This document shows positions 9,299 through 19,766 of a DNA stretch of 64,000 nt, in pieces; position 1 is the stretch's first letter; each line of letters opens with the position of its first letter. The position numbers were made by a program, and so were the translations under genes. The stretch is taken from positions 870,025 to 934,024 of the forward strand of contig NZ_BMZM01000002.1 of NCBI RefSeq assembly GCF_014652795.1. Direction: 5' to 3'. This stretch comes from Kushneria pakistanensis (GTDB lineage: Bacteria > Pseudomonadota > Gammaproteobacteria > Pseudomonadales > Halomonadaceae). Under the pieces are notes generated by a model. That model ran no database searches, was not told the DNA's origin, and worked only from the letters and a program-made list of their open reading frames with translations.

Positions 9299-10741
9299 CT
9301 ACTCTACCAGCGGCAGCAGGGCGTTCAGGCTTTCTCTGGCATCGCCGTAGAACATCCGGCTGTTGTCCTTGAAAAACAGCGGGTTTTCGATGCCTGAGTA
9401 GCCAGTGCCCTGGCCGCGCTTGGAAATAAACACCTGCTTGGCCTCCCAGACCTTCAGCACCGGCATGCCGGCAATGGGGCTATTGGGGTCTTCCTGCGCA
9501 GCCGGGTTCACGATGTCATTGGAGCCGATGACAATCACCACGTCGGTGCTGGCGAAATCATCGTTGATCTCGTCCATTTCCAGCACGATATCGTAGGGCA
9601 CGCGGGCCTCGGCCAGCAGTACGTTCATGTGCCCGGGCAGGCGCCCCGCGACCGGGTGAATGGCAAAGCGCACCTCCTTGCCGGCCGCGCGCAGCTTGCG
9701 CACCAGATCGCTGACCGCGGTCTGGGCCTGGGCCACCGCCATGCCATAGCCGGGCACGATGATGATGCTCTCGGCGTCGTTGAGGGCACTCGCCACGCCG
9801 CTGGCGTCAATCGCCACCTGCTCGCCCTCGATCTCCGCCGCCGGGCCCTGGCTACCGCCAAAACCGCCGAGGATGACGTTGACGAAGTTACGGTTCATCG
9901 CCTTGCACATGATGTAGGAGAGGATCGCCCCGGAAGAGCCCACCAGCGCCCCGGTCACGATCAATAGATCGTTGGAGAGTGTGAAGCCGATGGCCGCCGC
10001 CGCCCAGCCGGAGTAGCTGTTGAGCATCGACACCACCACCGGCATGTCGGCGCCGCCGATGCCCATGATCAGGTGATAGCCAATGAAAAACGCCAGCGCC
10101 GCCAGCAGCAGCAGTGTCCAGAAGCCGGCGCCACTCAGATACAGGATCGCCAGCAGCAGCGACAGCACCGCAGCACCGGCGTTGAGCAGGTGACCCCCGG
10201 GCAGCTGGCGTGGTTTGCCATCCACCTTGCCCGCCAGCTTGCCAAAGGCAATCACCGAACCCGTGAATGTCACCGCACCGATAAAGATCCCCAGCACCAC
10301 TTCGACCTGCAGAAACGTCAGCTCATCCGGCGCCTTGGTGGCCACCAGCGCGGCGAACGCCGAAAAATCATGCATTGCGCCGTCGACGGCGCGGGCTGCC
10401 AGCACCCGGCGGCGCTCAAGATCGGCGCTCCAGGCCACAAAGACGGCCGCCAGGCCCACGCAGCTGTGCAGTGCTGCCACCAGCTGGGGCATCTCGGTCA
10501 TTTCGACCCGGCCGGCCATTCGGGCACCGATCACCGCACCGATGATGATCATCGGGATCATCAGCCAATAGCCGCCGATACCGGGACCAAAGGCGGTGAA
10601 AAAGACCGCCACGGCCATCCCGATAATGCCGTACCAGACGGCGCGCTTGGCCTTTTCCTGATTGCTCAGCCCGCCCAGTGACAGGATGAATAACACACTT
10701 GCCGCAATCGCTGCGGCAGATACGAACCCTTGACCCAACAT
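9299..10741 (-). CDS. pntB: NAD(P) transhydrogenase subunit beta
   Basis: This 480-residue subunit of the proton-translocating transhydrogenase makes NADPH from NADH using the proton gradient. Residues 1 to about 280 hold the membrane helices; the C-terminal third is the NADP(H)-binding domain III with [14 protein letters not shown], the loop [31 protein letters not shown] and [17 protein letters not shown]. Length is close to E. coli PntB (462). The gene lies 15 bases downstream of pntA in one operon. Confidence 0.95.
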   Translation of the reverse strand: MLGQGFVSAAAIAASVLFILSLGGLSNQEKAKRAVWYGIIGMAVAVFFTAFGPGIGGYWLMIPMIIIGAVIGARMAGRVEMTEMPQLVAALHSCVGLAAVFVAWSADLERRRVLAARAVDGAMHDFSAFAALVATKAPDELTFLQVEVVLGIFIGAVTFTGSVIAFGKLAGKVDGKPRQLPGGHLLNAGAAVLSLLLAILYLSGAGFWTLLLLAALAFFIGYHLIMGIGGADMPVVVSMLNSYSGWAAAAIGFTLSNDLLIVTGALVGSSGAILSYIMCKAMNRNFVNVILGGFGGSQGPAAEIEGEQVAIDASGVASALNDAESIIIVPGYGMAVAQAQTAVSDLVRKLRAAGKEVRFAIHPVAGRLPGHMNVLLAEARVPYDIVLEMDEINDDFASTDVVIVIGSNDIVNPAAQEDPNSPIAGMPVLKVWEAKQVFISKRGQGTGYSGIENPLFFKDNSRMFYGDARESLNALLPLVE

Positions 10742-10756
10742 ATCGTTTCCCGCCGC

Positions 10757-12328
10757 TCAGGATTTTTGGAACATGGCCAGCATCCGGCGTGTCACCAGGA
10801 AGCCACCCACGATATTGATGGTTGCAATCAGCACCGAAATCGCTGCCAGAATGCTGACGATCGCGCTACCCGAGCCGATCTGTAGTACTGCCCCCAGAAT
10901 GATGATGCCGGAGATCGCGTTGGTGACCGCCATCAGCGGCGTATGCAGCGAGTGACTCACCTTCCAGATCACCTGGAAGCCGATGAAGCAGGCCAGCACA
11001 AAGACGATGAAGTGCTGCATGAACGAGGCCGGCGCCACCTGGCCCAGCAGCAGCATCAGCGCGCCACCCACGGCGAGCATGCCCACCTGACGTTTGGTCT
11101 GCGACCTGAACTCGGCGGTCTCAAGCGCCCGTTTTTCCTCCGGCGTGGGTGCCTTCTCCTTCGGCTTGGGTTTGGCAGCGCCAATCGCCTTCACCTTCGG
11201 CGGCGGCGGTGGGAAGGTGATTTCATTCTGATGGGTGACCGTTGCCCCGCGAATGACGTCATCATCCATGTTGTGGTTGATCACGCCATCCTTGTCCGGC
11301 GTCAGGTCGGTCAACATGTGGCGGATGTTGGTGGCGTACAAAAGCGATGACTGGGTCGCCATGCGCGAGGGGAAATCGGTGTAGCCGACCACGATCACGC
11401 CGTTATCACTCACCACGCGCTCGTCGGCTTTGGTCAGATCGCAGTTGCCGCCCTTCTCGGCGGCCAGATCCACGATCACCGAGCCGGGTTTCATCGCGGC
11501 GACCATGTCCTCGAGCCACAGTTTGGGCGCCGGGCGGCCGGGAATGAGCGCGGTGGTGATGACGATGTCCACGTCGGGCGCCTGCTCGCGGAAGCACTCG
11601 AGCTGCTTTTCTCGAAACTCGGGGCTTGAGGGGGCCGCGTAACCGCCGCTTTCCGAGCCATCCTGGGCGTTGTCGAAATCGAGAAACAGAAACTCGGCGC
11701 CCATGGACTCAATCTGCTCGGAGACTTCCGGGCGTACGTCAAAGGCCCGCACCACAGCGCCGAGGCTGGTCGCCGTGCCGATGGCGGCAAGGCCGGCCAC
11801 GCCGGCGCCGATCACCAGCACCTTCGCCGGCGGCACCTTGCCCGCCGCGGTCACCTGACCGGTAAAAAAGCGCCCGAAGTTGTTGCCGGCCTCGATCACC
11901 GCGCGATAGCCGGCGATGTTGGCCATCGAGGAGAGCGCATCCATTTTCTGCGCCCGTGAGATGCGCGGCACCATATCCATGGCGATGACGGTGGCACCCC
12001 TGGCGCGGCACTTTTCCAGCATGGCTTCGTTCTGGGCCGGCCAGAAAAACGCGATCAGCGTCTGACCGTCATGCAGGCGCTCGGCTTCCTCTTCGGAAGG
12101 CTCGCGCACCTTGATGACCACCTCGGCCTCCTCGAACAGTGCCCGAGCGCTGTCGACGACCGTGACGCCCGCCTCGCGATAGGCGTTGTCATCAAAGCCG
12201 GCGGCACGACCTGCGCCGGTTTCGATCAAACACGCATGGCCTAGCTTCTGGATCTGTTTTGCGCTCTCGGGGGTCAGCGCGACCCGTGCCTCCCCCTGAG
12301 CGCTCTCTTTCGGTGCGCCTATCTTCAC
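10757..12328 (-). CDS. pntA: NAD(P) transhydrogenase subunit alpha
   Basis: This 523-residue fused subunit combines the soluble NAD(H)-binding domain I (about residues 1-380; [17 protein letters not shown] and the mobile loop ending [12 protein letters not shown]) with a C-terminal block of membrane helices. A proline- and lysine-rich linker ([20 protein letters not shown]) separates them. I choose the GTG at 12328, which yields MKIGAPKES, the usual start, and has AAGGGGA seven bases upstream; the open frame to ATG 12361 adds 11 atypical residues without a ribosome site. The operon order pntA-pntB is standard. Confidence 0.94.
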   Translation of the reverse strand: MKIGAPKESAQGEARVALTPESAKQIQKLGHACLIETGAGRAAGFDDNAYREAGVTVVDSARALFEEAEVVIKVREPSEEEAERLHDGQTLIAFFWPAQNEAMLEKCRARGATVIAMDMVPRISRAQKMDALSSMANIAGYRAVIEAGNNFGRFFTGQVTAAGKVPPAKVLVIGAGVAGLAAIGTATSLGAVVRAFDVRPEVSEQIESMGAEFLFLDFDNAQDGSESGGYAAPSSPEFREKQLECFREQAPDVDIVITTALIPGRPAPKLWLEDMVAAMKPGSVIVDLAAEKGGNCDLTKADERVVSDNGVIVVGYTDFPSRMATQSSLLYATNIRHMLTDLTPDKDGVINHNMDDDVIRGATVTHQNEITFPPPPPKVKAIGAAKPKPKEKAPTPEEKRALETAEFRSQTKRQVGMLAVGGALMLLLGQVAPASFMQHFIVFVLACFIGFQVIWKVSHSLHTPLMAVTNAISGIIILGAVLQIGSGSAIVSILAAISVLIATINIVGGFLVTRRMLAMFQKS

Positions 12329-12715
12329 TCGTGTTCCCCTTTGGTGTGAAAAGCGGGCCATTTGCCTGGATTGTCGGCTTTTATTGAAATTACAGCCCTA
12401 TGGAAGCAGGCGTACCCTGGCGGTCGCGCCCTTGCTCAAACGGGCTAGGCTCGCATGGCATTCGGCAAAAAGCCGTTCGACCTTTGATTAATAAACAAAG
12501 GTTGTGTCGTGGATCGAATGATCGAGGTCGTTCTTCGTCGAACAAACACGTCCAATCACTCGAATGACCGGCCAGAGGTGCACAAGCGTCCTGTTTTAAA
12601 CAGGAGTGACAGCGAAGGGAGAAGCAGGGAGAAGAAGCGAATGAGGATGACGCGAAAGAGAGCGGCGCCTCGCCCGGAGCAGGTGCCCGGGCGAGACGGA
12701 TAAGGCGATGTGTGT
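12329..12715. other. Intergenic region upstream of pntA and downstream of speA
   Basis: About 390 bases without a convincing gene. It should hold the pntAB promoter. It contains small inverted repeats (CCTTTG/CAAAGG at 12481-12501 and the palindrome CCTGTTTTAAACAGG at 12590-12604) and an A/G-rich tract near 12605-12660. A 64-codon frame at 12509-12703 has a GTG start, no ribosome site and atypical composition. Confidence 0.5.
12669..12695 (-). terminator. Possible speA terminator hairpin
   Basis: CTCGCCCGG and CCGGGCGAG pair around a nine-base loop just beyond the speA stop codon. The following minus-strand bases (CTCTCTTTC) are only moderately T-rich. Confidence 0.45.
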
Positions 12716-14653
12716 TTATTCCAGGTAGGTATAGCCTTCAAGCCCTGCCTCGAGCTCTTCCAGAAACATCTCGCGTTCCCGGCCGGAGACATCGCTGCGC
12801 AGCAGCTGGCGCTGGAAGCGCCCCTTGAGACGATCGGGATCGAAGTTCACGTAGCGCAGCACGTTGGCCACACTGTCACCGACGATCGGCGTGCCCAGCT
12901 GCCAATCACCGTTGTCATCAAGGCTCACATCAATGGAGTCGGTATCGCCAAAGAGGTTGTGCAGATCGCCCAGAATTTCCTGATAGGCACCGACCAGAAA
13001 GAGCCCCAGCAGCCTGGCCTCGCCGGACTTCCACTCCGGCAGCGGCAGGGTGCTCTCCACGCCCTGACCGTCGACGTAGCGCTCAATACGCCCGTCGCTG
13101 TCACAGGTAATGTCCTGGATGACGCCCCGACGGGTGGAGGGCGCATCGAGATTGGACAGCGGAAGCACCGGGAAAATCTGATCAATGCCCCAGACGTCCG
13201 GCAGCGACTGAAACAGCGAGAAATTGACGAACAGCTTGTCGGCCAGTTTCTCGTCCAGCTCATCGAGGATTTCGCGATGGGCACGGTTGCGCCGGTCAAG
13301 CTTGGCACGCAGGCGCTTGCAGGCGGCGGTGTAGAGCGCCTCGCCCTCGGCGCGCACGCCCAGCGTGGCGCTACCCAGCACGAAACGGTCCTGAATATCG
13401 ATCATGGCCTGATACAGGTCATGATAGTACTCGACCAGAAGGCGCGGCTCGGCAGGCTCGGCCAGCCAGTCATAGGTCTGCCACAGCACATCCAGATGGG
13501 TATCGCCCTCATGCTGACCGCGCTCGGGCAGGGCCACCTCGTGGCGTTCCTCGTCGATCACGTTGGTGATCAGCACCGCATGATGGGCGGTCAGGGCGCG
13601 ACCGGATTCGGAGATGATGTCCGGATGCGGAATGTCCATGCTCTGGCACAGCTGGGAGAAGGCGCCGACCACGTTGTTGGCATACTCGGCCATGGAGTAG
13701 TTGGTCGAGCAGTAGCTGCGTGAGCGGGTGCCTTCATAGTCCACGCCCAGACCGCCGCCGACATCTACCACCGCGACCGGTGCGCCGACATCGCGCAGGC
13801 TCTTGTAGAACTGGGTGCATTCGCGCAGGCCGCGCTGAATGTCGCGGATGTTGGCAATCTGCGAACCCAGGTGGAAGTGCACCAGCTGCAGGGCTTCAAG
13901 ACGGTCATGGGCGCGCAGGTGATCTACCACGTGCTGGATCTGGCGGGCGGTCAGGCCGAACTTGGACTTGTCGCCGCCGGTGCTTTCCCAGTTGCCCTTG
14001 CCCACCGAGGAGAGCCGCGCGCGCACGCCGATGCGGGGCATGACGCCCAGGTTGTCGGCTTCTTCGAGAATCAGCTCAAGCTCGGCCTGCTTTTCGACGA
14101 CCAGAAAGACGCGGTGACCGAGCTTTTCGCCCATCAGCGCCAGGCGGACGTATTCGCGGTCCTTGTAGCCGTTGCAGACGATAGTCGAGGTGGTTTCCGA
14201 GGACAGCGCCAGCACGGCCAGAAGCTCCGGCTTGCTGCCGGCTTCCAGGCCCACGCGGCCGCGACCACGTTCGGGGGTGGCCAAAAGCTCCTCGACCACG
14301 CGGCGCTGCTGATTGACCTTGATCGGATACACGGCCGTATAGCGGCCCTGGTAATCCAGCTCGTCGATGGCGCGATCAAAGGCCTGGCACAACTGCTCGA
14401 CGCGGTCATGCAGGATATCGGTAAAGCGCACCAGCATCGGCAGGCGCAGACCGGCGCCCTGCAGCTTTTCGACCAGTCCCTTCAGCGGCAGGGCAGGGCC
14501 GTCCTGGCCGTCGGCATCACCAAAGGGTCGCACCACGGCCAGGCCCTGGTCGTTGACGTCAAAATAGCCACTGCCCCACTGATCGATATTGTAGGTGCGG
14601 CGGGCCTCCGACTGGGCGTGGGCCTGGTCGGATACGGATGAAGCGTTGGACAT
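12716..14653 (-). CDS. speA: Biosynthetic arginine decarboxylase
   Basis: This 645-residue PLP enzyme (fold type III) converts arginine to agmatine for putrescine synthesis. Visible are the PLP lysine in YPIKVNQQR (about residue 105), HFHLGSQ, the glycine-rich DVGGGLGVDYEG and SESGRALTAHHAV. The C-terminal part has the family segment FSLFQSLPDVWGIDQIFPV and GAYQEILGDLHNLFGD. The start is ATG 14653 with GGAG upstream; the open frame runs to 14851 but that extension has no homology features. Length agrees with the SpeA family (630-660). It stands alone, so downstream agmatine genes must be elsewhere. Confidence 0.94.
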   Translation of the reverse strand: MSNASSVSDQAHAQSEARRTYNIDQWGSGYFDVNDQGLAVVRPFGDADGQDGPALPLKGLVEKLQGAGLRLPMLVRFTDILHDRVEQLCQAFDRAIDELDYQGRYTAVYPIKVNQQRRVVEELLATPERGRGRVGLEAGSKPELLAVLALSSETTSTIVCNGYKDREYVRLALMGEKLGHRVFLVVEKQAELELILEEADNLGVMPRIGVRARLSSVGKGNWESTGGDKSKFGLTARQIQHVVDHLRAHDRLEALQLVHFHLGSQIANIRDIQRGLRECTQFYKSLRDVGAPVAVVDVGGGLGVDYEGTRSRSYCSTNYSMAEYANNVVGAFSQLCQSMDIPHPDIISESGRALTAHHAVLITNVIDEERHEVALPERGQHEGDTHLDVLWQTYDWLAEPAEPRLLVEYYHDLYQAMIDIQDRFVLGSATLGVRAEGEALYTAACKRLRAKLDRRNRAHREILDELDEKLADKLFVNFSLFQSLPDVWGIDQIFPVLPLSNLDAPSTRRGVIQDITCDSDGRIERYVDGQGVESTLPLPEWKSGEARLLGLFLVGAYQEILGDLHNLFGDTDSIDVSLDDNGDWQLGTPIVGDSVANVLRYVNFDPDRLKGRFQRQLLRSDVSGREREMFLEELEAGLEGYTYLE

Positions 14654-14901
14654 GGGCAGACTCCGGTCAGAACTGGCCGCAAACGACATTCTAAAAGTAG
14701 TAACACGAAAAGAAGGGCAGCCCGAGCTGCCCGGTGCGCATTCTAGCGCCTTTGCTGTTTCGGCGGCAGGTGGCCAAAACAATTGTTGCCAGTGTAGACC
14801 CTGTGTGCCGGGACGCGATGCCGATCCAGAAGCGGGCGCCGGCACTGGCATGTATCAGCGATGACGATACCGACAGGCGCCGGTATCGAACACCGCCACG
14901 G

Positions 14902-15846
14902 TCAGGGCAGTGGTGCGGGTGGATGGGCAATGCGTGAGGTCAGAATCCGGCGATACTGGGCCGGATCCTTGGGCGTCAGGGCATGGGCGGGCGGGTCGAC
15001 ATAGACCACCAGCAGACGCGACAGCCAGTAGCGCAGCGCCGTCAGCTCCAGCATCGTTGGCCAGATCCGGCGCTCCTGGTCGGTAAAGGCGCGCTCACGG
15101 GCGTAGGCCTCGATGATGGCCTCATAGCGCTCGGGGATCAGCGCGCCGTCGTCGTCACTGCACCAGTCATTGATAACGATGGCCAGATCAAACAGCAGAT
15201 CGCCGGTACAGCCGTTGTAGAAGTCGATCACGCCGCACAGCTGATCGCCTTCATAAAGGGTGTTGTCGCGAAAGAGATCGCCGTGCAGGGCGCCCTGTGG
15301 CAGGACAACATTACTTAGTCGGCTGTCCAGTGCGTCGATGCGATCGCGAATCAGGGTCTGGTCATCGTGTCCCAGATAGCTCATGACCCGCGAATGCACG
15401 GCGTGCACCCAGCGCAGATCGCGCGGGTTGGGCCGAATGCCCTGAAATCCCTGCGAGACGCGATGCATCTGGCCCAGCACCTGACCGATGGCGGCGCACT
15501 GTGTGGGTCGGGGCTGCTCGGGATGGCGTCCGCGCAGGCGTGGAAACAGCAGCGCCGGACGATCGGCCAGGCGCTGCAGGGCGACGCCTTCGCGATCAAA
15601 CAGCGGCCCGGGTACCGGCAGCTGATGCTGATCCAGCCAGGCCAGCAGATCGACGAAAAAGGGCAGCTCTTCCTGCTCGCCCTGTTCAAAGAGTGTCAGG
15701 ACCAGCACTTCGCGGTCAGTAGTGACAAAAAAGGTGCTGTTTTCGGTGCCGCCTGCCACGCCCTCGACCGCAAGCAGGGTGCCGACATCGTAACGCTTGA
15801 GAAAATGAGCGACCTGTTCATCGCTTAAAGGGGTAAAAACCGCCAT
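14902..15846 (-). CDS. thrB: Homoserine kinase (APH-fold type)
   Basis: This 314-residue enzyme phosphorylates homoserine in threonine synthesis. It is the aminoglycoside-phosphotransferase-fold ThrB found in Pseudomonas and relatives, not the GHMP kinase of E. coli. It begins MAVFTPLSDEQVAHFL; a nucleotide-loop segment GGTENSTFFV, the catalytic LHGDLFRDN and the metal-binding VIDFYNG follow. The ATG at 15846 has CAGGAG five bases upstream, so the 50-codon upstream extension is rejected. Its neighbours (DUF2782 gene, then polA in the opposite direction) match the Pseudomonas arrangement. Confidence 0.93.
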   Translation of the reverse strand: MAVFTPLSDEQVAHFLKRYDVGTLLAVEGVAGGTENSTFFVTTDREVLVLTLFEQGEQEELPFFVDLLAWLDQHQLPVPGPLFDREGVALQRLADRPALLFPRLRGRHPEQPRPTQCAAIGQVLGQMHRVSQGFQGIRPNPRDLRWVHAVHSRVMSYLGHDDQTLIRDRIDALDSRLSNVVLPQGALHGDLFRDNTLYEGDQLCGVIDFYNGCTGDLLFDLAIVINDWCSDDDGALIPERYEAIIEAYARERAFTDQERRIWPTMLELTALRYWLSRLLVVYVDPPAHALTPKDPAQYRRILTSRIAHPPAPLP

Positions 15847-16051
15847 GTTGCTCCTGCCGCGCTGCGGATGCGCGCATCGTGCTGGGGGACAAAAGAGGCG
15901 ACCAGTCTCCTGATCGACGACAATGACATGTTCAGGCGCCAGGGGTCGGGTCACACGGCGCTTTTCGGGTGGCCTGATCCTGCGCAGCGCGGAGTCTATC
16001 ACCGAAGGGACATATTCTGCCTGTCATGTGTGGTTCAGACAGAAAACGTCA

Positions 16052-16339
16052 TCACTGCGCCGACTTCCCGGTCCATGATGGCGCCTTGATCTCGGTATCA
16101 GCGGGCTGGCGTCGGAAGTTGCCCTTGCCATCGGTGTCCAGCAATACCGTACGCTGGCCCTTGTCGATAACTTCAATGGCATAAAGCTGACCCTCAAGGC
16201 GATACTCCCGCACAATACGCTCGCCGTCTTCCCGCGTTGTCACCTCACCCTGTGATTCGGCCAGCGCCGTACTACTGATCAAACCGGGCATCAGCAGTGC
16301 TGACAGCACCAGAGCCGGTAGCATCCGTCCAATGGTCAT
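16052..16339 (-). CDS. DUF2782-family exported protein
   Basis: This 95-residue protein has an N-terminal signal peptide (residues 1 to about 26, ending STALAES) and a short mature region with REYRLEGQLYAIEV and VLLDTDGKGNFRR. The size, sequence and place between thrB and polA match the DUF2782 family of Pseudomonas-type genomes, whose function is unknown. ATG 16339 has GGAGGT five bases upstream, which fixes the start. Probably periplasmic. It may be co-transcribed with thrB, about 205 bases downstream. Confidence 0.82.
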   Translation of the reverse strand: MTIGRMLPALVLSALLMPGLISSTALAESQGEVTTREDGERIVREYRLEGQLYAIEVIDKGQRTVLLDTDGKGNFRRQPADTEIKAPSWTGKSAQ

Positions 16340-16547
16340 GATGACCTCCAAAGGCTGCGCTGAAAGACAGGGGGCCGGCGGACAGCCATGGCACCGCCTG
16401 TCCCCGTAATGTTGCATAGTGTAAATCGCGTGGCCGTAAATAGCAGCCACGGCGGGGAGCGACATCGGGATGGACGCTTTCGCCACTGACGCCAGGGCAA
16501 GGCTTGCGTATCATGACGGCATATTCGAGTCGTTAGCTGGAGCTTCC

Positions 16548-19328
16548 ATGGCCGCTGCCCCGATCGTCCTCGTTGACGGTTCTGCCTACCTGTACCGTGC
16601 ATTTCACGCCCTGCCGCCCCTGTCGACCTCGACCGGTGAGCCGACCGGCGCCGTTCGCGGCGTGGTCTCCATGCTCAAGAGCCTGATCCGCCAGTATCCT
16701 GACAGCCCCATGGCGGTGGTCTTTGACGCGAAGGGCAAGACATTTCGTGACGAGCTCTTCGAGCAGTACAAGGCCCATCGCCCACCCATGCCCGATGAGC
16801 TGCGCGCCCAGGTGGCGCCGCTGCACGAGTGCGTGCGCGCCCTCGGCCTGCCGCTTTTATGCATCGAGGGCGTCGAGGCCGATGACGTGATCGGCACGCT
16901 GGCGCGCATGGCCACCGAAGCCGGACGCGATGCGATCATCTCGACCGGCGACAAGGACATGGCGCAGCTGGTCAATGAGCACATCACCATGGTCAACACC
17001 ATGAAGGACGAGACGCTGGACGTGGCCGGCGTAGAGGCCAAATTCGGCATTCCGCCGCATCTGATCATCGACTATCTCGCCCTGATGGGCGACAGCGTCG
17101 ACAACATCCCCGGCGTGCCAGGCGTGGGCCAGAAGACGGCGCTGGCGCTTTTGACCGGCATGGGCGGTGGGCTTGAAACCATCTACGGCGATCTCGAACG
17201 CGTAAAGACGCTCTCCTTTCGCGGTGCCAAATCGATGCCCAAAAAGCTCGAGGACAATCGCGAGCAGGCCTTTCTCTCCTACGAGCTTGCCACCATCCGC
17301 ACTGACTGCGAGCTGCCGATCGGGCTGGACGGGCTGGATATCGCCCACCCGGATCGCGAGGCGCTGCTCGCGCTCTACCAGCGCCTGGAGTTCAAGGGCT
17401 GGCTCAACGAGCTGCTCGAAGGTGGTAGCGTCGGCGAAGCCTCACCGGATGTGCCCACCGGCGAGGGCGATCTCGACGGCGGCGAGTCCGGCGATGAAAC
17501 CTCGGCGATGGCCGGCGAGCATCGCGACTATCGCGCGGTCTTCGAACAAAATGATTTTGATCGCTGGATCGAGCGCTTAAAGGACAGCACCGCCTTCTGT
17601 TTTGACCTGGAAACCACCAGCCTCAACTACATGGAGGCCGAGATTGTCGGCATCGGCCTTGGCATCACACCGGGTGAGGCGATCTATGTCCCGGTGGCGC
17701 ACGACTACATCGATGCCCCGGATCAGCTTGATCGCAACGCCGTGCTGGCCGCGCTCAAGCCGCTGCTGGAAGACCCATCGATTGCCAAGATCGGTCAGAA
17801 TCTGAAGTACGACATCGAGGTGCTGGCGCGCTACGACATTGGCGTGGAAGGCGCACTGCTTGACACCATGCTGGCCTCCTACGTGCTCAACTCCACCGCC
17901 ACGCGCCACGACATGGATTCGCTGGCCCAGGCCTATCTCGGCCATCGCACCATCTCCTTTGAGGAGGTGGCCGGCAAGGGGGCCAAACAGCTCACCTTCA
18001 ACCAGGTCGGGCTGGAAGAGGCCTCCGAATACGCCTGCGAGGACATCGATGTCACCCTGCGGCTGCACGCGCATCTGCGCCCGCGCCTTGAGCAGGAAGG
18101 CCGGCTGGCCACGGTGCTGGATGATCTGGAACTGCCGCTGATTTCAGTACTTACGCGCATGGAGCGCACCGGTGTGGCCGTGGATACCCAGCGTCTGGGC
18201 GAGCAGAGCCGGTCGCTGGGCGAGCGCATGACCGAGCTTGAACGCGACGCCTTCGAGCTGGCCGGGCGCGAGTTCAACCTCGGCTCGCCCAAGCAGCTCG
18301 GCGAGATTCTGTTCGAGGAGCAGAAGATTCCGGTCATCAAGAAAACGCCCAAGGGCGCGCCGTCCACTGCAGAGGCCGTGCTCGAGGAGCTGGCGCTGGA
18401 CTATCCGCTGCCCAAGGTGATCATGGAGCACCGCGGACTCTCCAAGCTCAAGTCGACCTACACCGACAAGCTGCCCCAGCTGATCAATGCCACCACCGGA
18501 CGCATTCACACCAGCTATCATCAGGCGGTGACCGCCACCGGGCGGCTCTCCTCAAGCGACCCCAACCTGCAGAACATTCCGATTCGAAGCGACATTGGCC
18601 GGCGCATCCGTACCGCCTTTGTCGCCACGCCCGGCTATCAGCTGGTGGCGGCGGACTACTCGCAGATCGAGCTGCGCATCATGGCGCATCTGTCGGGTGA
18701 CAAGGGGCTTCTCACCGCCTTTGCCGAGGATCGCGACATTCATACCGCCACCGCTGCGGAAGTCTTCGGCACATCGCTTGACAAGGTCAGTAATGACCAG
18801 CGTCGCAGTGCCAAGGCGATCAACTTCGGCCTGATCTACGGCATGAGTGCCTGGGGACTGGCGCGCCAGCTTCGCGTCGAGCAGGGCCAGGCAAAGACCT
18901 ATATCGAGCGCTACTTCGAGCGCTACCCGGGCGTGGCGCGCTACATGGAGCGTATTCGTACCGAGGCCGCCGAGAAGGGCTATGTGGAAACCGTCTTCGG
19001 CCGACGTCTGTACGTGCCAGAGATCAACTCGCGCAATCACGGCCGCCGGCAGGCCGCCGAACGTACCGCCATCAATGCACCGATGCAGGGCACCGCGGCG
19101 GATATCATCAAGCGCGCCATGATCGATGTGGACGCCTGGCTGCGCGAGGGCGAGTTCGACGCCATGATGGTCATGCAGGTCCACGATGAGCTGGTGTTTG
19201 AAGTGCGTCGCGAGCAGGTCGAGGCCTTCAAGACCGAGGTGGTCAATCGTATGCAGGCTGCCGGCCAGCTGGACGTGCCGCTGATTGTCGAAGCCGGCCA
19301 CGGTGATAACTGGGAAGAGGCGCACTGA
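16548..19328 (+). CDS. polA: DNA polymerase I
   Basis: This 926-residue repair and Okazaki-fragment polymerase (E. coli: 928) has three domains. The 5'-3' exonuclease (about residues 1-290) shows LVDGSAYLYRAFHAL, GVEADDVIGTLA and GDSVDNIPGVPGVGQKTA. The 3'-5' exonuclease (about 325-520) keeps FDLETTSLN and NLKYDIEVL, so proofreading residues appear intact. The polymerase domain has motif A (ADYSQIELRIMAHLS), motif B (RRSAKAINFGLIYGMS) and motif C (VMQVHDELVFEV). The ATG at 16548 has GGAG six bases upstream and gives the usual N-terminus; the open frame to 16470 is longer by 26 residues. Confidence 0.97.
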   Translation: MAAAPIVLVDGSAYLYRAFHALPPLSTSTGEPTGAVRGVVSMLKSLIRQYPDSPMAVVFDAKGKTFRDELFEQYKAHRPPMPDELRAQVAPLHECVRALGLPLLCIEGVEADDVIGTLARMATEAGRDAIISTGDKDMAQLVNEHITMVNTMKDETLDVAGVEAKFGIPPHLIIDYLALMGDSVDNIPGVPGVGQKTALALLTGMGGGLETIYGDLERVKTLSFRGAKSMPKKLEDNREQAFLSYELATIRTDCELPIGLDGLDIAHPDREALLALYQRLEFKGWLNELLEGGSVGEASPDVPTGEGDLDGGESGDETSAMAGEHRDYRAVFEQNDFDRWIERLKDSTAFCFDLETTSLNYMEAEIVGIGLGITPGEAIYVPVAHDYIDAPDQLDRNAVLAALKPLLEDPSIAKIGQNLKYDIEVLARYDIGVEGALLDTMLASYVLNSTATRHDMDSLAQAYLGHRTISFEEVAGKGAKQLTFNQVGLEEASEYACEDIDVTLRLHAHLRPRLEQEGRLATVLDDLELPLISVLTRMERTGVAVDTQRLGEQSRSLGERMTELERDAFELAGREFNLGSPKQLGEILFEEQKIPVIKKTPKGAPSTAEAVLEELALDYPLPKVIMEHRGLSKLKSTYTDKLPQLINATTGRIHTSYHQAVTATGRLSSSDPNLQNIPIRSDIGRRIRTAFVATPGYQLVAADYSQIELRIMAHLSGDKGLLTAFAEDRDIHTATAAEVFGTSLDKVSNDQRRSAKAINFGLIYGMSAWGLARQLRVEQGQAKTYIERYFERYPGVARYMERIRTEAAEKGYVETVFGRRLYVPEINSRNHGRRQAAERTAINAPMQGTAADIIKRAMIDVDAWLREGEFDAMMVMQVHDELVFEVRREQVEAFKTEVVNRMQAAGQLDVPLIVEAGHGDNWEEAH

Positions 19329-19353
19329 TACCGAACGCGACAGGGAGTCACGC

Positions 19354-19749
19354 ATGATGATTTTCAAACAGGCAATGGCCGCATCGGTGCTCCCGGTAGT
19401 GCTTGCGGCGAGTCTGGCCGGATGTGCCGGCAATGCAGTACAGGAGAGTGCAGCGCCTCAAAACGACGGGGCGCTGAGTCAGGCCACGCTGAGCTTTGAT
19501 GGTCACCGCGTCAGCGGCAGCGGCGGCTGCAATCGGATCCTTGGCCCGGCGCGTGTCGAAGAGGGCCGGCTGATGGTCGGGCATCTGGCCTCGACCCGCA
19601 TGGCCTGCACCGACGAGCGCGCGAAAGGCGATCAGGCCCTGATCGATTTTCTAAAGAGCCGGCCGCGCCTGATTCAGGGCGACAACGATGAGTGGCGTCT
19701 TGAGGGGGAGTCGCAGCAGATGAGCATTGAGCGGGTGCCCATGCAGTAG
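19354..19749 (+). CDS. META-domain (HslJ-like) lipoprotein
   Basis: This 131-residue protein has a lipoprotein signal peptide ending in a lipobox (SLAGC), so it should be anchored in the membrane through that cysteine. The mature part is a META domain with the signature SGSGGCNRI and the segment LASTRMACTDE, whose two cysteines are typical of HslJ-like proteins linked to heat and novobiocin resistance in E. coli. ATG 19354 follows CAGGGAG. It lies 25 bases after polA and could be co-transcribed. The role here is inferred from the domain only. Confidence 0.8.
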   Translation: MMIFKQAMAASVLPVVLAASLAGCAGNAVQESAAPQNDGALSQATLSFDGHRVSGSGGCNRILGPARVEEGRLMVGHLASTRMACTDERAKGDQALIDFLKSRPRLIQGDNDEWRLEGESQQMSIERVPMQ

Positions 19750-19766
19750 ACGGGGCACCCGGAGCG

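Noticed and set aside
12509-12703. 64-codon frame between pntA and speA
   Set aside because: GTG start without ribosome site, Arg-rich translation with no recognisable feature.
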